Of a stretch of DNA of 43,512 bases, positions 9,792-18,393 are shown piece after piece. The notes beneath the pieces are model-generated. The model did no database searches and was not told where the DNA came from. It saw nothing but the letters and a program-made list of their open reading frames with translations. Both the position numbers and the translations under genes were made by a program. The DNA comes from Sphingomonadaceae bacterium. GTDB lineage: Bacteria; Pseudomonadota; Alphaproteobacteria; Sphingomonadales; Sphingomonadaceae. How positions within the stretch are numbered: position 1 is the stretch's first letter; each line of letters opens with the position of its first letter. Where the stretch lies: contig JANYGC010000054.1 of the NCBI GenBank assembly GCA_025359425.1, positions 1 through 43,512 on the forward strand, given 5' to 3'.

Positions 9792-10240
9792 CCCCGCCCC
9801 TTCGCCCGGGCCCGGCGCTCGCGCACGATCAGCCAGGCAAGCAGGCCGACCGGTCCGGCGATGAAGGTCGCCAGTAGGAATGGCAGCTGGACCAGCCGCC
9901 CGAACTGCTTGTTATCGGCATCGCTCGCGATCCACAGCCCGGTGAACAGGTCGAACGCCAGATAGTGCGTCCAGCCGATCACCACACCGCCGTCGCTGGC
10001 AAAGAACGCGCGCACCCCCTCGATCGAGCCGAACCCGGGCTGCCCGGCCCCCGCGACGCGCCCCGGATCGACTGCGCCGCTGAGGAACAGCGCGAACATC
10101 ACGGTGTAGGTCAGGCACAGCATCGCGACCCCGAGATACATGATCAAGCTGTGCACCGCGGGCTTGCGCGGGCCGGCGGCGAGCAGCAGCCAGCCAGCCA
10201 CCGCCAGCAGGTTGGTCGCGGCGAACAGCGCGTTCCACAT
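9788..10240 (-). CDS. ABA4-like (DUF4281) membrane protein
   Basis: A 150-residue protein with four hydrophobic segments. The pattern WNALFAATNLLAVAGWLLL, then GGVVIGWTHYLAFDLFTGLW and LPFLLATFIAGPVGLLAWL matches the ABA4-like/DUF4281 family. The plant member ABA4 is needed for neoxanthin synthesis. The role of bacterial homologues is not established; a carotenoid link would be inference, though sphingomonads do make carotenoids. The H and D in GWTHYLAFDLF are the conserved polar residues. It follows the DUF1453-like gene by four bases and overlaps the end of the convergent TonB-domain gene by four. Confidence 0.82.
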   Translation of the reverse strand: MWNALFAATNLLAVAGWLLLAAGPRKPAVHSLIMYLGVAMLCLTYTVMFALFLSGAVDPGRVAGAGQPGFGSIEGVRAFFASDGGVVIGWTHYLAFDLFTGLWIASDADNKQFGRLVQLPFLLATFIAGPVGLLAWLIVRERRARAKGRG

Positions 10241-10244
10241 GGGC

Positions 10245-10772
10245 TTACGAGACCCCTTCGAGGTGCGGCGGCACCGCCTTGGCGCGCTGCCACAGCGTCC
10301 AGCGCATCAGCACCACCATCGCGAGGGCAAAGGCCATCAGGCCATCGGTAACGAGCAGCGCCGCGGGCGGGATATGGCCGCTGGCGTCAGCCTGAACTCC
10401 TGAACTGGATCCGGTTTCGAATGCAATCACGCGCCGCGCGGCGAGGATCGCGAACACGAACAGCAGCGCCGCGGGCGACTGGCGCATCAGCAAGCCGCCG
10501 GTCTGCGGATCACGCTCAAGGTGCATCAACTGGCCGCGCTTGAGCCCGGCGAACGCGCCGATCAGCGCGGCGAAGACCATGATCAGCCAGCCTAGCGCGC
10601 TCGGCGGAAAGCTGACCAGGAAGAACCCTGCCGCCACCGCGATAATCGCCGGGATCAGCCACAGCCGGCCGGCGTTGAACGGACGCGGCTTGTTGAGGTT
10701 GCGGAAGCGCAGCGCGAACACGACTGCGATGATGACGATCGGCAGCACCGTCGACAGCAGTTTCGGATCCAT
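10245..10772 (-). CDS. Multi-spanning membrane protein (DUF1453/CcdC-like)
   Basis: A 175-residue membrane protein with about five hydrophobic segments, beginning MDPKLLSTVLPIVIIAVVFA and containing RFRNLNKPRPFNAGRLWLIP and LKRGQLMHLERDPQTGGLLM. The latter part resembles DUF1453/CcdC-type proteins, in which a G-x-x-R-G-x-x-x-x-x-x-R-D motif lies between helices. No function is assigned. It starts ten bases after the gcvPB stop, so it may be transcribed with the glycine cleavage operon. A 47-residue upstream extension of the open frame lies over gcvPB and is not needed. Confidence 0.72.
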   Translation of the reverse strand: MDPKLLSTVLPIVIIAVVFALRFRNLNKPRPFNAGRLWLIPAIIAVAAGFFLVSFPPSALGWLIMVFAALIGAFAGLKRGQLMHLERDPQTGGLLMRQSPAALLFVFAILAARRVIAFETGSSSGVQADASGHIPPAALLVTDGLMAFALAMVVLMRWTLWQRAKAVPPHLEGVS

Positions 10773-10782
10773 GCTCGCGCCC

Positions 10783-12360
10783 CTATTCGCCGCTATCGCC
10801 CCGCCACGCCAACACCGGCCTGCGCGCAGCCTGAGTCTCGTCCAGCCGGCGGCGCGGCGCGAAGTGCGGCGCGCTCTTGAGGCTGGTATCGCCCGCCTTG
10901 GCACGGCTTGCAAGGCTGCGCATCGAGCCGATGAACCGATCGAGCCCGGCCTTGCTCTCGGTCTCGGTTGGCTCGATCAGCATCGCACCGTGGACCACCA
11001 GCGGGAAATAGACCGTCATCGGGTGGAAGCCCTCGTCGATCAGCCCTTTGGCGATATCGAGCGTGGAGAAGCCGTCGGGCAGGTTGTCGTCGTTGAACAG
11101 TGCCTCGTGCATGCACGGCCCGGCCGCGCCAAACGGCGCATCGAGCACGTCGTCGAGGCTGCGCAGCACGTAATTGGCGTTGAGCACCGCATCCTCGGCG
11201 ACCTGGCGCAAGCCGTCGGCCCCGTGGCTGAGGATGTAGGTCAGCGCGCGGGTGAACATGCCCATCTGGCCGTGGAAGGCCGCCATCCGCCCGAAGCTGT
11301 GCGGCTGGCGCGTCGCAGCAGTCTCTTCCTCGACCAGCGTCAAGTGACCGTCCTCAAACAGTTCGGTGAAGGGGATCGGACCGTACGGGCACAACGCCTT
11401 GGACAGCACCACCGGCCCCGACCCCGGCCCGCCGCCGCCGTGCGGGGTGGAGAAGGTTTTGTGCAGGTTGATGTGCATCGCATCGATGCCCAGGTCGCCC
11501 GGGCGGACCTTGCCGACGATCGCGTTGAAGTTCGCGCCGTCGCAATAGACATAGCCCCCCGCCGCGTGGACCGCGTCGGAGATCGCCTTCATGTCGCGCT
11601 CGAACAGCCCGCAAGTGTTGGGGTTGGTAATCATCACCCCCGCGACATCCGGCCCGAGCCGCGCGGTGAGCGCGGCAAAATCGACGCGGCCTTCGGCAGT
11701 CGCGGGGATGTTCTCGATGCTGAAGCCCGCAAATGCGGCAGTAGCGGGATTGGTGCCATGCGCACTTTCTGGCACCAGCATCACGGTGCGGTCTTCGCCG
11801 CGCGCGGTAATCGCAGCCTTGATGCACAAGACCCCGCACAACTCACCATGCGCGCCGGCCTTGGGCGTCATGGCGACCCCCTGCATCCCAGTCAGCGTGA
11901 TCAGCCAGTGGGCCAGTTCGTTGATAACCTTCAGCCCGCCCTGCACCGTCGAGACCGGCTGGAGCGGATGGATGTCGGCAAACCCGGCCATCCGCGCAAC
12001 CTTCTCGTTAAGCCGCGGGTTGTGCTTCATGGTGCACGAGCCGAGCGGAAACGGCCCGAGATCGATCGCGTAGTTCTGGCGGCTGAGCCGGGTGTAGTGG
12101 CGCACGGTTTCGGGCTCGGTCAGCCCGGGCAGCGCGGGAGCAGCCTGGCGCAGGAAGCCCGACAGCGCGCTCATCGGCTCAAGCTCGGGCTCGTCGATAT
12201 CAACCCCGGTCGCGTCGAACCGGCCGAGCTCGAAGATCAGCGCCTCCTCGAGCATCAGCGCGCGGTCACCGCTGTGGGTGAGGCGCGGCGCGTCTTCGTG
12301 ATCGGGGTGCTGCGCCGGGCCCATTTCGGGCCGCCAGCCGGCGGTGTTGGGCGCGGTCAT
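10783..12360 (-). CDS. gcvPB: Glycine dehydrogenase (decarboxylating) subunit 2
   Basis: C-terminal half of the P-protein, the PLP enzyme that decarboxylates glycine and passes aminomethyl to the lipoyl group of GcvH. The 525 residues contain the PLP-lysine region [18 protein letters not shown] (Lys301), the [19 protein letters not shown] motif and [19 protein letters not shown]. Splitting P into two proteins is normal in sphingomonads and Gram-positives, whereas many proteobacteria have one protein of about 950 residues. Its ATG overlaps the gcvPA stop (ATGA), ensuring coupled synthesis of the two halves. The C-terminal tail of about 20 residues ([19 protein letters not shown]) looks poorly conserved. 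Confidence 0.97.
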   Translation of the reverse strand: MTAPNTAGWRPEMGPAQHPDHEDAPRLTHSGDRALMLEEALIFELGRFDATGVDIDEPELEPMSALSGFLRQAAPALPGLTEPETVRHYTRLSRQNYAIDLGPFPLGSCTMKHNPRLNEKVARMAGFADIHPLQPVSTVQGGLKVINELAHWLITLTGMQGVAMTPKAGAHGELCGVLCIKAAITARGEDRTVMLVPESAHGTNPATAAFAGFSIENIPATAEGRVDFAALTARLGPDVAGVMITNPNTCGLFERDMKAISDAVHAAGGYVYCDGANFNAIVGKVRPGDLGIDAMHINLHKTFSTPHGGGGPGSGPVVLSKALCPYGPIPFTELFEDGHLTLVEEETAATRQPHSFGRMAAFHGQMGMFTRALTYILSHGADGLRQVAEDAVLNANYVLRSLDDVLDAPFGAAGPCMHEALFNDDNLPDGFSTLDIAKGLIDEGFHPMTVYFPLVVHGAMLIEPTETESKAGLDRFIGSMRSLASRAKAGDTSLKSAPHFAPRRRLDETQAARRPVLAWRGDSGE

Positions 12361-13715
12361 GCCAGCACTCCTTCCAGCGCAGTGGCCAGGGCTTCGATAT
12401 CCTCGGCCGTTGTCGTCTCGGTCGCCGTCACGAGTAAGCCATTGGCCAGCTCGCCCGCCGCCGGATAGAGTCGCCCGAGCGAGACCCCGCCGAGGATCTT
12501 GCGCTCAGCCAGTTCGCGCACCACGTCGCGCGCATCTCGCGGGAGCACCACGGTAAACTCGTTGAAGTAGGCGGTGTTGAGGACAGACACGCCGGGCACT
12601 TGCGCCAGCCGCTGGGCCGCTTGCTGCGCGCGTGCGTGGTTGACCCGCGCCAGTTTGGCGAGGCCCGTGCCGCCGAGCAAGGTCATGTGCACACTGAACG
12701 CGAGCGCGCAGAGTCCGGCATTGGTGCAGATATTGCTGGTCGCCTTCTCGCGCCGGATATGCTGCTCGCGGGTCGAGAGGGTGAGCACAAAGCCGCGCTT
12801 GCCCTCGGCATCGACCGTCTCACCGCACAAACGCCCGGGCATTTGCCGCACGAACTTTTCGCGGCAGCCGAACAGGCCAAGGTACGGCCCGCCGAACTGG
12901 AGGCCGACGCCGATCGACTGGCCCTCACCCACCACGATATCGGCACCCAGGTTGCCCGGCGCTTCGAGCAGGCCGAGTGCGACCGGTTCGGTCACCACCG
13001 CCACCAGCAGCGCGCCCTTGGCATGCGCGGCCTCGGCAATCGCGGCGAGATCGGGGATGCGACCAAGGATGTCGGGGTATTGGACCACCACACAGGACGT
13101 TTGATCGTCAATCGCCGCGATCACCCCGGCGGTGTCGGTCTCGGCTTCCAGCTTGGGGGTGCGGTAATCGATCGTGTCGCCGGTGAACTTGGCCATCGTC
13201 GCCACGGTCGCGGCGTAGTGCGGGTGGAGCCCGCGGCACAACACCGCACGGCTGCGCTTGGTCACGCGCCCCGCCATCGCCACCGCTTCCCAGCACGCGG
13301 TCGAGCCATCGTACATCGAGGCATTGGCAATTTCGACCCCGAACAGCCGCGCGACCTGGGTCTGGAATTCGAACAGCACTTGCAGCGTCCCCTGCGCGAT
13401 TTCGGGCTGATACGGGGTATAAGCGGTCAGGAACTCGCCGCGCTGGATCAGGTGATCGACCGAGGCCGGGATGTGATGCCGGTAGGCCCCCGCCCCGAGG
13501 AAGAACGGTGCAGCCCCGGCACTCAGGTTCTGCCCCGCCAGCGCGCCCATGTGCCGCTCGACCGCCATCTCGCTGGCGTGGAGCGGGAGGCCAGCAATCG
13601 GACCCGAAAGGCGCGCTTCGGCGGGCACATCGACGAACAGGTCGTCGATGGTTGCAGCGCCGATCACGCCGAGCATGGCGGTGCGGTTGTCCTGAGTCAG
13701 GGGGAGGTAACGCAT
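12357..13715 (-). CDS. gcvPA: Glycine dehydrogenase (decarboxylating) subunit 1
   Basis: N-terminal half of the glycine cleavage P-protein, forming an alpha2beta2 enzyme with GcvPB. The 452-residue protein begins [20 protein letters not shown] and carries [38 protein letters not shown] and [14 protein letters not shown], all typical of GcvPA. AAGGAAC sits seven bases before the ATG. A palindromic repeat (13734-13844) lies between this gene and gcvH within the operon, so the intercistronic mRNA would fold strongly there. It overlaps gcvPB by four bases. Confidence 0.97.
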   Translation of the reverse strand: MRYLPLTQDNRTAMLGVIGAATIDDLFVDVPAEARLSGPIAGLPLHASEMAVERHMGALAGQNLSAGAAPFFLGAGAYRHHIPASVDHLIQRGEFLTAYTPYQPEIAQGTLQVLFEFQTQVARLFGVEIANASMYDGSTACWEAVAMAGRVTKRSRAVLCRGLHPHYAATVATMAKFTGDTIDYRTPKLEAETDTAGVIAAIDDQTSCVVVQYPDILGRIPDLAAIAEAAHAKGALLVAVVTEPVALGLLEAPGNLGADIVVGEGQSIGVGLQFGGPYLGLFGCREKFVRQMPGRLCGETVDAEGKRGFVLTLSTREQHIRREKATSNICTNAGLCALAFSVHMTLLGGTGLAKLARVNHARAQQAAQRLAQVPGVSVLNTAYFNEFTVVLPRDARDVVRELAERKILGGVSLGRLYPAAGELANGLLVTATETTTAEDIEALATALEGVLA

Positions 13716-13733
13716 TCAATCTGTTCCTTCACG

Positions 13734-13844
13734 ATCCTCCCCCTCTGGGGGAGGTAGCAGCCCCAAAGGGGCTGACGGTGGGGGCTATGAGCTTGGTCAG
13801 GCCCCCACCGCCCCTGCGGGGCACCTCCCCCAGAGGGGGAGGAT
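13734..13844. repeat. Main palindromic repeat family, copy in gcv operon
   Basis: Inverted arms at 13734-13785 and 13801-13844. Each arm has an outer hairpin (CCCCCTCTGGGGG type), a variable inner stem (AGCCCC-AAA-GGGGCT on the left, CCCC-TGC-GGGG on the right) and a GGTGGGGGC block. A loop of about 15 bases separates the arms. It lies between gcvH and gcvPA. Confidence 0.9.
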
Positions 13845-13851
13845 TTATTGG

Positions 13852-14223
13852 TTATAAGCCCGCCACGTATTCGTCGTAGGCGGCCCGGTCCATCAGGCCG
13901 TCAAGCTCACCCGCATCGGCCAAGGTCAGCCGGAACAGCCAGCCGCCCTGTTCGGGATCGGTGTTGACCAGCTCGGGCTCACCTTCGAGCGCCGCGTTGG
14001 CCTCCGTGACCGTGCCGCTGACCGGTGCGTAAGCATCCGAGGCGGCCTTGACGCTGTCGACCACGCAGGGGGCATCGCCCTTCTTCACGCTGCTGCCCGC
14101 GTCAGGCAGTTCGACGAAGGTGATATCGCCCAGCTGGCTCTGCGCATAATCGGTGATGCCGACGGTGCCGGTGTCGCCCTCGACGTCGATCCATTCGTGG
14201 TCCTGGGTATAGTAGAGCGGCAT
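13852..14223 (-). CDS. gcvH: Glycine cleavage system H protein
   Basis: Lipoyl carrier that shuttles the aminomethyl group from GcvP to GcvT and is reoxidised by the L protein. The 123-residue product starts MPLYYTQDHEWIDVEGDTGT and shows GITDYAQSQLGDITFVELPD and the lipoylation site DSVKAASD (Lys59). The more common ESVKA is DSVKA here. GAGGAG seven bases before the ATG at 14223 selects this start over one five codons earlier. It begins 11 bases after the gcvT stop in the same leftward operon. Confidence 0.97.
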   Translation of the reverse strand: MPLYYTQDHEWIDVEGDTGTVGITDYAQSQLGDITFVELPDAGSSVKKGDAPCVVDSVKAASDAYAPVSGTVTEANAALEGEPELVNTDPEQGGWLFRLTLADAGELDGLMDRAAYDEYVAGL

Positions 14224-14234
14224 GGAAAAGCTCC

Positions 14235-15362
14235 TCAACGGTGGTAGCGGTGGGGGACAAAGGGCAGCGGGGTGACGGTGGCGGCGAGGCGCTTGCCGCG
14301 CACTTCGATTTCGAGCGCGGTGCCGGGTGCGGACTGCGCGGTTGCGACATAGGCGGCGGCAATCGGGCTTTCGAGACTGGGTGAGAACCCGCCCGAGGTC
14401 AGCACGCCAACTTTCTGATCACCGGCCAAAACTGCGGCACCCTCGCGTGCGGCCTGGCGGCCTTCGAGCGTCAGTCCGACCCATTTGCGCTGCGCGCCAT
14501 CGGCCAACTCGCGCAGCACCCGGTCAGCCCCAAGGAACCCGCCTGCGCTGCGGCGGCGCTTGTTGATCGCAAAGGTTAGCCCCGCTTCGACTGGGCTGGT
14601 GTCGGGGCCAAGGTCATGACCGTAAAGCGGCAGTCCGGCTTCGAGCCGCAAGGAATCGCGCGCGCCAAGGCCGATCGGTTTGACCTCCGGTTCACCGCAC
14701 AGCAGGTCAGCGATGCGCGTTGCGGCTTCAGCCGGGAGCGAGATCTCGAACCCGTCCTCGCCGGTGTAGCCCGAGCGGCTGATCGATACCTCGGCGCCGC
14801 CAAGTTCGAAGCGCCCAAACCGCATGAAAGTCAGCGCGGAGAGCGGATATTCACCGCTGGCGTGCCGATCGAGCGCGGCAAACGCTTCCGGCCCCTGTAA
14901 CGCGAGCAACGCCCGGTCGTCCAAATGGTTGAGCGTGATCTCGTCGGGCAGATATTCGCGCAGGTGAGCAAGATCGTCCCACTTGGTCGCGCCGTTGACC
15001 ACCACGTACAGACTTTCGGGCCAGCGTGAGACCATCAGATCATCCAGCACGCCGCCGGTCTCATCGAGCAGCAGCGAATAACGCTGCATGCCCAGCTTCA
15101 AGGTCGACAGATCGATCGGCAGCAAAGCCTCGACCGCCGCATCGAGTCCTTCGCCCGACAATTCGAGCTGGCCCATATGCGATACGTCGAACAGCCCGGC
15201 ATTGCCCCGCGTCCACAGGTGTTCGGCGATGATGCCCTCATACTGCACCGGCATATGATACCCGGCGAATTCGACCATCCGGCCGCCGCGCGCGCGGTGC
15301 CAGGCATCGAGCGGCAGCACTTCGACTGCTAGTTCTTCGAATTGGTCGTCGTCTTCAGACAC
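14235..15362 (-). CDS. gcvT: Glycine cleavage system aminomethyltransferase (T protein)
   Basis: Transfers the one-carbon unit from aminomethyl-lipoyl-GcvH to tetrahydrofolate, giving 5,10-methylene-THF and ammonia. Key features are ARGGRMVEFAGYHMPVQYEG, AGLFDVSHMGQLELSG (folate-binding region), SRSGYTGEDGFEISLP and a C-terminal domain ending LEIEVRGKRLAATVTPLPFV. The ATG-less start is either GTG at 15362 (with GGAG nine bases upstream, 375 residues) or TTG at 15386; I prefer the GTG. It is the first gene of the operon and lies directly behind the tandem glycine riboswitch. The leading acidic stretch SEDDDQFEELAVEVLPL is longer than in most GcvT proteins. Confidence 0.95.
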   Translation of the reverse strand: MSEDDDQFEELAVEVLPLDAWHRARGGRMVEFAGYHMPVQYEGIIAEHLWTRGNAGLFDVSHMGQLELSGEGLDAAVEALLPIDLSTLKLGMQRYSLLLDETGGVLDDLMVSRWPESLYVVVNGATKWDDLAHLREYLPDEITLNHLDDRALLALQGPEAFAALDRHASGEYPLSALTFMRFGRFELGGAEVSISRSGYTGEDGFEISLPAEAATRIADLLCGEPEVKPIGLGARDSLRLEAGLPLYGHDLGPDTSPVEAGLTFAINKRRRSAGGFLGADRVLRELADGAQRKWVGLTLEGRQAAREGAAVLAGDQKVGVLTSGGFSPSLESPIAAAYVATAQSAPGTALEIEVRGKRLAATVTPLPFVPHRYHR

Positions 15363-15399
15363 AGGACAGAGCTCCGCACAGGACAAAAATGTCTCGTGC

Positions 15400-15595
15400 C
15401 CCCTCTGTCACGGAAACCTGAGAGCTTTCCCCGGGGCAGTCGTCCCAGGTTACCCCTTCGGCGGCCCCCGCATGATCGCGAGAACACTTTCCAGAGCGTC
15501 GCTATCGACCCACGCGGTCCATTTGCCTGAGAGATTCCGGGGCGGTTGCTCCTTCGGCGCCTGATGACGAATCATCAAGGCTCTCCCGCGCGATC
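15400..15595 (-). promoter_or_regulatory. Tandem glycine riboswitch
   Basis: Read leftward, two consecutive glycine aptamers are visible. The first has GCGCCGAAGGAGCAA (about 15563-15549), then AATCTCTCAGGCAAA and GGACCG, ending in CTCTGGAAAG. The second has GCCGCCGAAGGGGTAA (about 15468-15453), then AAAGCTCTCAGG. These are the consensus P2/P3 and junction segments of the glycine riboswitch class. It precedes gcvT by about 40 bases. In this class glycine binding normally turns on cleavage-system genes, so the operon should be induced by excess glycine. The last section before the GTG probably holds the expression platform, but I cannot assign its mechanism. Confidence 0.95.
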
Positions 15596-15652
15596 AGCGA
15601 CTTGGGCGGGATGGCTGCGCGGGGGCGCAGAGTCAATGGCCCCGGCGGCGGA

Positions 15653-16330
15653 TTACCCCGCGCGGCTCGCTGCCCGCAAAATCGCATCGTGTTCGAACAC
15701 GAACCGCCCGGCCATTTTCTCGCGGGTCAGCCCGACGATCGCGCGGGCGACCGCATCCGCCTTGATCGAGCGGTATTTGGCATAGGCACCGTGCAGCGCG
15801 AGATCGAGGAGCGGGCTGGCGATCATGCCGAGCCGTTCCGCGGGACGCAGCTCTTCGCGCGAGCCGCGCAGCAGGCCGGGGCGGAGCAGATCGAGCCGGG
15901 GCAGCCCGACCTTGCCCAGCTTCTGCTCGACCTCGCCTTTGACCTTGAGGTAAAAGTTCTTCGCCATCGGATCGGCTCCAACCGACGAAATCGCGATCAT
16001 CTGGCGCATCCCCGCGGCCTTGGCAGCCCTGGCGCAATCGAGCACCAGCGTCTCATCGACCGCGCGAAACGCCGCCTCGTCCTTGCCGGCCTTCTTCCAG
16101 GTCGTGCCGAGCGCCGAGACCAGCACGTCGGCGTTGGTCGCAGCGATGGCATCGGCCCAATTGGCCGGATCGGCGAGCAGCACTTCCATCCGTGCGCCGG
16201 GCGGCAATTGCAGCTCGCGCCGGGCGACTGCGACGATGCGCAGGTCCGGCCGGCCCACCGCGAGGCGGATCAGGCTCATGCCGATCAGGCCCGAAGCGCC
16301 GACCAGCGCGATCCGCGTGACCTTAGACAT
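15653..16330 (-). CDS. NAD(P)-binding Rossmann-fold protein (atypical SDR)
   Basis: A 225-residue protein starting MSKVTRIALVGASGLIGMSL, with the glycine-rich dinucleotide motif G-A-S-G-L-I-G. It continues with VSALGTTWKKAG, AAGMRQMIAISSVGADP and a YLKVKGEVEQKL segment in the position of the usual Y-x-x-x-K. It resembles the NAD(P)H-binding/TIP30-like atypical short-chain dehydrogenases, often annotated as nucleoside-diphosphate-sugar epimerase-like. The substrate is unknown. Its ATG at 16330 overlaps the end of the upstream dGTPase gene by eight bases, so the two are co-transcribed leftward. The glycine riboswitch region lies downstream. Confidence 0.82.
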   Translation of the reverse strand: MSKVTRIALVGASGLIGMSLIRLAVGRPDLRIVAVARRELQLPPGARMEVLLADPANWADAIAATNADVLVSALGTTWKKAGKDEAAFRAVDETLVLDCARAAKAAGMRQMIAISSVGADPMAKNFYLKVKGEVEQKLGKVGLPRLDLLRPGLLRGSREELRPAERLGMIASPLLDLALHGAYAKYRSIKADAVARAIVGLTREKMAGRFVFEHDAILRAASRAG

Positions 16331-17477
16331 GGCGCAGATCTTCAGGGGTTTCGCCATAGATTTTGGCGTGCGCGGCGATGGCGTAGCGGTCGGTCATCCC
16401 GGCGATGAAATCGGCGATGTGCCGGCTGCGCGCTGGCTCCTCGGCGGGGACCCGCGCGGCCCAGCCCGGCTCCATCAATGCCGGGTCCTGCGCGTAAGCA
16501 GCGTAGAGCTCAGCCGTGACTGCGCGGGCGCGGCCCGCAGTGCGCAACTGCTGCGGGTGGTGGTACAAATTGTCATACATGAACGCCTTCAGGCGGCGTT
16601 CCTGCTCGGAGAGCGGGGCTGAAAACGCCACGCTCGCCCGGCCCGCGTTGCGCACGTCTGCCCCCGAACCGAAGTCCTTCACCCGCACCGATGTTTCGCC
16701 AATCACGTCGTTGACCATCAGCCCGATCTGCCCGCGCACCAGCTCGCGCAGGCGGCGATCCTGCTGCGCAAGCGGGAACTTGCGCTCGATCGCGCGCCAC
16801 TGGTCGGCGAGGAAATCGAGGCTGAGCAGCTGGTCGAGCTGCAGGAACCCGGCGCGCAGGCCGTCATCGATGTCGTGATTGTCATAGGCAATGTCGTCCG
16901 CCAGCGAAGCGACTTGCGCCTCAAGACTGGGCCAGGTGGTCAGGTCAAGCGGATAGGCGGCATCCAGCTCGGCCAGCGCCCAGGGAACCATGCCGAGCGG
17001 CCCGTTGTGCTTGGCCAGCCCCTCGAGCACTTCCCAGCTGAGGTTAAGCCCGTCGTGTTCGCAGTACGGGCTTTCGAGCCGCATCAGCACCCGCAGGCAA
17101 TGCGCATTGTGATCGAATCCGCCCCATTTCAGCAGCGCGTTATCGAGTGCTTCTTCGCCCGCATGGCCGAACGGCGGGTGGCCGATATCGTGCGCGAGGC
17201 ACAGCGCTTCGGTCAGATCCTCGTCGATCCCAAGCGCGCGCGCGATCACCCGCCCGATCTGGGCGACCTCAAGGCTATGAGTCAGCCGGACCCGGTAGTG
17301 ATCGCCATCGGGCGCGACGAACACCTGGGTCTTGTGGCGCAGGCGGCGGAAGGCGATCGAATGGACGATCCGGTCACGGTCGCGTTGCCACACACTGCGC
17401 GGACCGCGCGCCAAGGCGGCCTCGAGCGGGAATTCGCGGCCGCGGGTGTGCGCGGGGTTAGAGGCGAAGGGAGCCAC
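16323..17477 (-). CDS. Deoxyguanosinetriphosphate triphosphohydrolase-like protein
   Basis: HD-superfamily nucleotide hydrolase of the dGTPase-like family, which cleaves dNTPs to nucleosides and triphosphate. The 384 residues include QRDRDRIVHSIAFRRLRHKT, HYRVRLTHSLEVAQIGR (His67) and LCLAHDIGHPPFGHAGEEAL (His96-Asp97), plus YDNHDIDDGLRAG with further metal ligands. The start is GTG at 17477: GGGGAGGATTTA directly upstream gives a strong ribosome-binding site, and homology begins soon after. That ribosome-binding site is the outer end of the adjacent palindromic repeat. The longer open frame upstream simply translates that repeat. Confidence 0.93.
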   Translation of the reverse strand: MAPFASNPAHTRGREFPLEAALARGPRSVWQRDRDRIVHSIAFRRLRHKTQVFVAPDGDHYRVRLTHSLEVAQIGRVIARALGIDEDLTEALCLAHDIGHPPFGHAGEEALDNALLKWGGFDHNAHCLRVLMRLESPYCEHDGLNLSWEVLEGLAKHNGPLGMVPWALAELDAAYPLDLTTWPSLEAQVASLADDIAYDNHDIDDGLRAGFLQLDQLLSLDFLADQWRAIERKFPLAQQDRRLRELVRGQIGLMVNDVIGETSVRVKDFGSGADVRNAGRASVAFSAPLSEQERRLKAFMYDNLYHHPQQLRTAGRARAVTAELYAAYAQDPALMEPGWAARVPAEEPARSRHIADFIAGMTDRYAIAAHAKIYGETPEDLRHV

Positions 17478-17479
17478 TA

Positions 17480-17607
17480 AATCCTCCCCTCTTGGGGCAG
17501 GTGGCAGGCGCATCGCGCCTGCCGGAGGGGGCTTGTCTGTAGCAGCGCGGATAGTCCCCCACCGACCCGCCCGCGGCGGGCCACCTCCCCCATTGGGGGA
17601 GGAATTT
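17480..17607. repeat. Main palindromic repeat family, copy before the dGTPase-like gene
   Basis: Left arm from 17480 (outer hairpin, inner stem AGGCGC-ATC-GCGCCT, then GGAGGGGGC) and inverted right arm ending at 17607 (inner stem CCCGCC-CGC-GGCGGG, then CACCTCCCCC and GGGGGAGG). About 30 bases lie between the arms. It sits between the racemase-family gene and the dGTPase gene and supplies the latter's ribosome-binding site. Confidence 0.9.
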
Positions 17608-17616
17608 GAGAGCCGA

Positions 17617-18309
17617 TCATCCGCCCATGATCCAGTCGACCGCAGCCTCGGCGTGGATCCGCGTGCAATCGTAGATCGGCAGGACATTGGCCTGGATCGG
17701 CACGATCATCTCAAGCTCGGTGCAGCCCAGCACCACCGCCTCGGCGCCGTCCTGTTCAAGGTTGCTGATGATCGTCTTCAATTCGCGCTCAGCCTGGCGG
17801 GTGGCCTTGCCCAGCATCAGCTCATCATAAATGATCCGGTCGAGCGCATCGACAAAGGCCATCTCGGGCGGGAGCAGTTCGATATCGCGAGCGATCAGCT
17901 TTTGGCGGTAAAACCCTTCCAGCATCACGTTGCGGGTCCCGAGCAGCCCGGCCTTCTTGATCCCGTCCGCCGCCATCTTGGCCGCGACGCATTCGGCGAT
18001 GTGGATCACCGGGACTTTGACCGCACCGGCGACCTGATCATAGACCTTGTGCATCGAATTGGCACCGATGATGATCGCGGTGGCACCGGCTTTTTCGAGC
18101 CGCTTGGCGCTGTCCGCCAGCACGCCTGCCGCGCGCTTCCATTCCTCGGGCGTCGACAGCCGCGAGAGATCGGTGAAGTCGAGGCTTTCGATCAGCAGCG
18201 GCGCGCTGCTGCGCATGCCGACGCGCGTTTGCACCAGCTGGTTGATGCGCTCGTAGTAACTGCGGGTCGAAAGCCAGCTCATGCCGCCAATCAGGCCAAG
18301 TTTGCGCAA
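17617..18309 (-). CDS. Aspartate/glutamate racemase family protein
   Basis: A 230-residue member of the Asp/Glu racemase superfamily, beginning (TTG)RKLGLIGGMSWLSTRSYYE. The TTG at 18309 is chosen because CAGGAGAC lies seven bases upstream and family homology starts exactly there; an earlier GTG at 18354 has no ribosome-binding site. The second catalytic cysteine is present (LGCTELE, Cys196). At the first catalytic position the sequence is GANSMHKV (Ser85) instead of cysteine. Family members with Thr in that N-T-M-H context have broader or L-specific racemase activity, which suggests a YgeA-like enzyme rather than the two-cysteine type. The physiological substrate is not evident. Confidence 0.88.
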   Translation of the reverse strand: MRKLGLIGGMSWLSTRSYYERINQLVQTRVGMRSSAPLLIESLDFTDLSRLSTPEEWKRAAGVLADSAKRLEKAGATAIIIGANSMHKVYDQVAGAVKVPVIHIAECVAAKMAADGIKKAGLLGTRNVMLEGFYRQKLIARDIELLPPEMAFVDALDRIIYDELMLGKATRQAERELKTIISNLEQDGAEAVVLGCTELEMIVPIQANVLPIYDCTRIHAEAAVDWIMGG

Positions 18310-18393
18310 GGTCGAAGTCTCCTGGGTGAGCGAAAGTCCCTGTTGCAGGCGCACTTAGGGGAGGCTGGCGCGCGCGTCCACCCGCTGGCTCGA

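Noticed and set aside
10540..12468. A 642-codon open frame on the plus strand
   Set aside because: It lies antisense to gcvPB and its C-terminal neighbour, is rich in Arg, His and Ala with no domain-like pattern, and is an artefact of high third-position GC.
10783..13715. Broken gcvP gene
   Set aside because: The two halves correspond exactly to the known GcvPA/GcvPB two-subunit form and overlap by ATGA.
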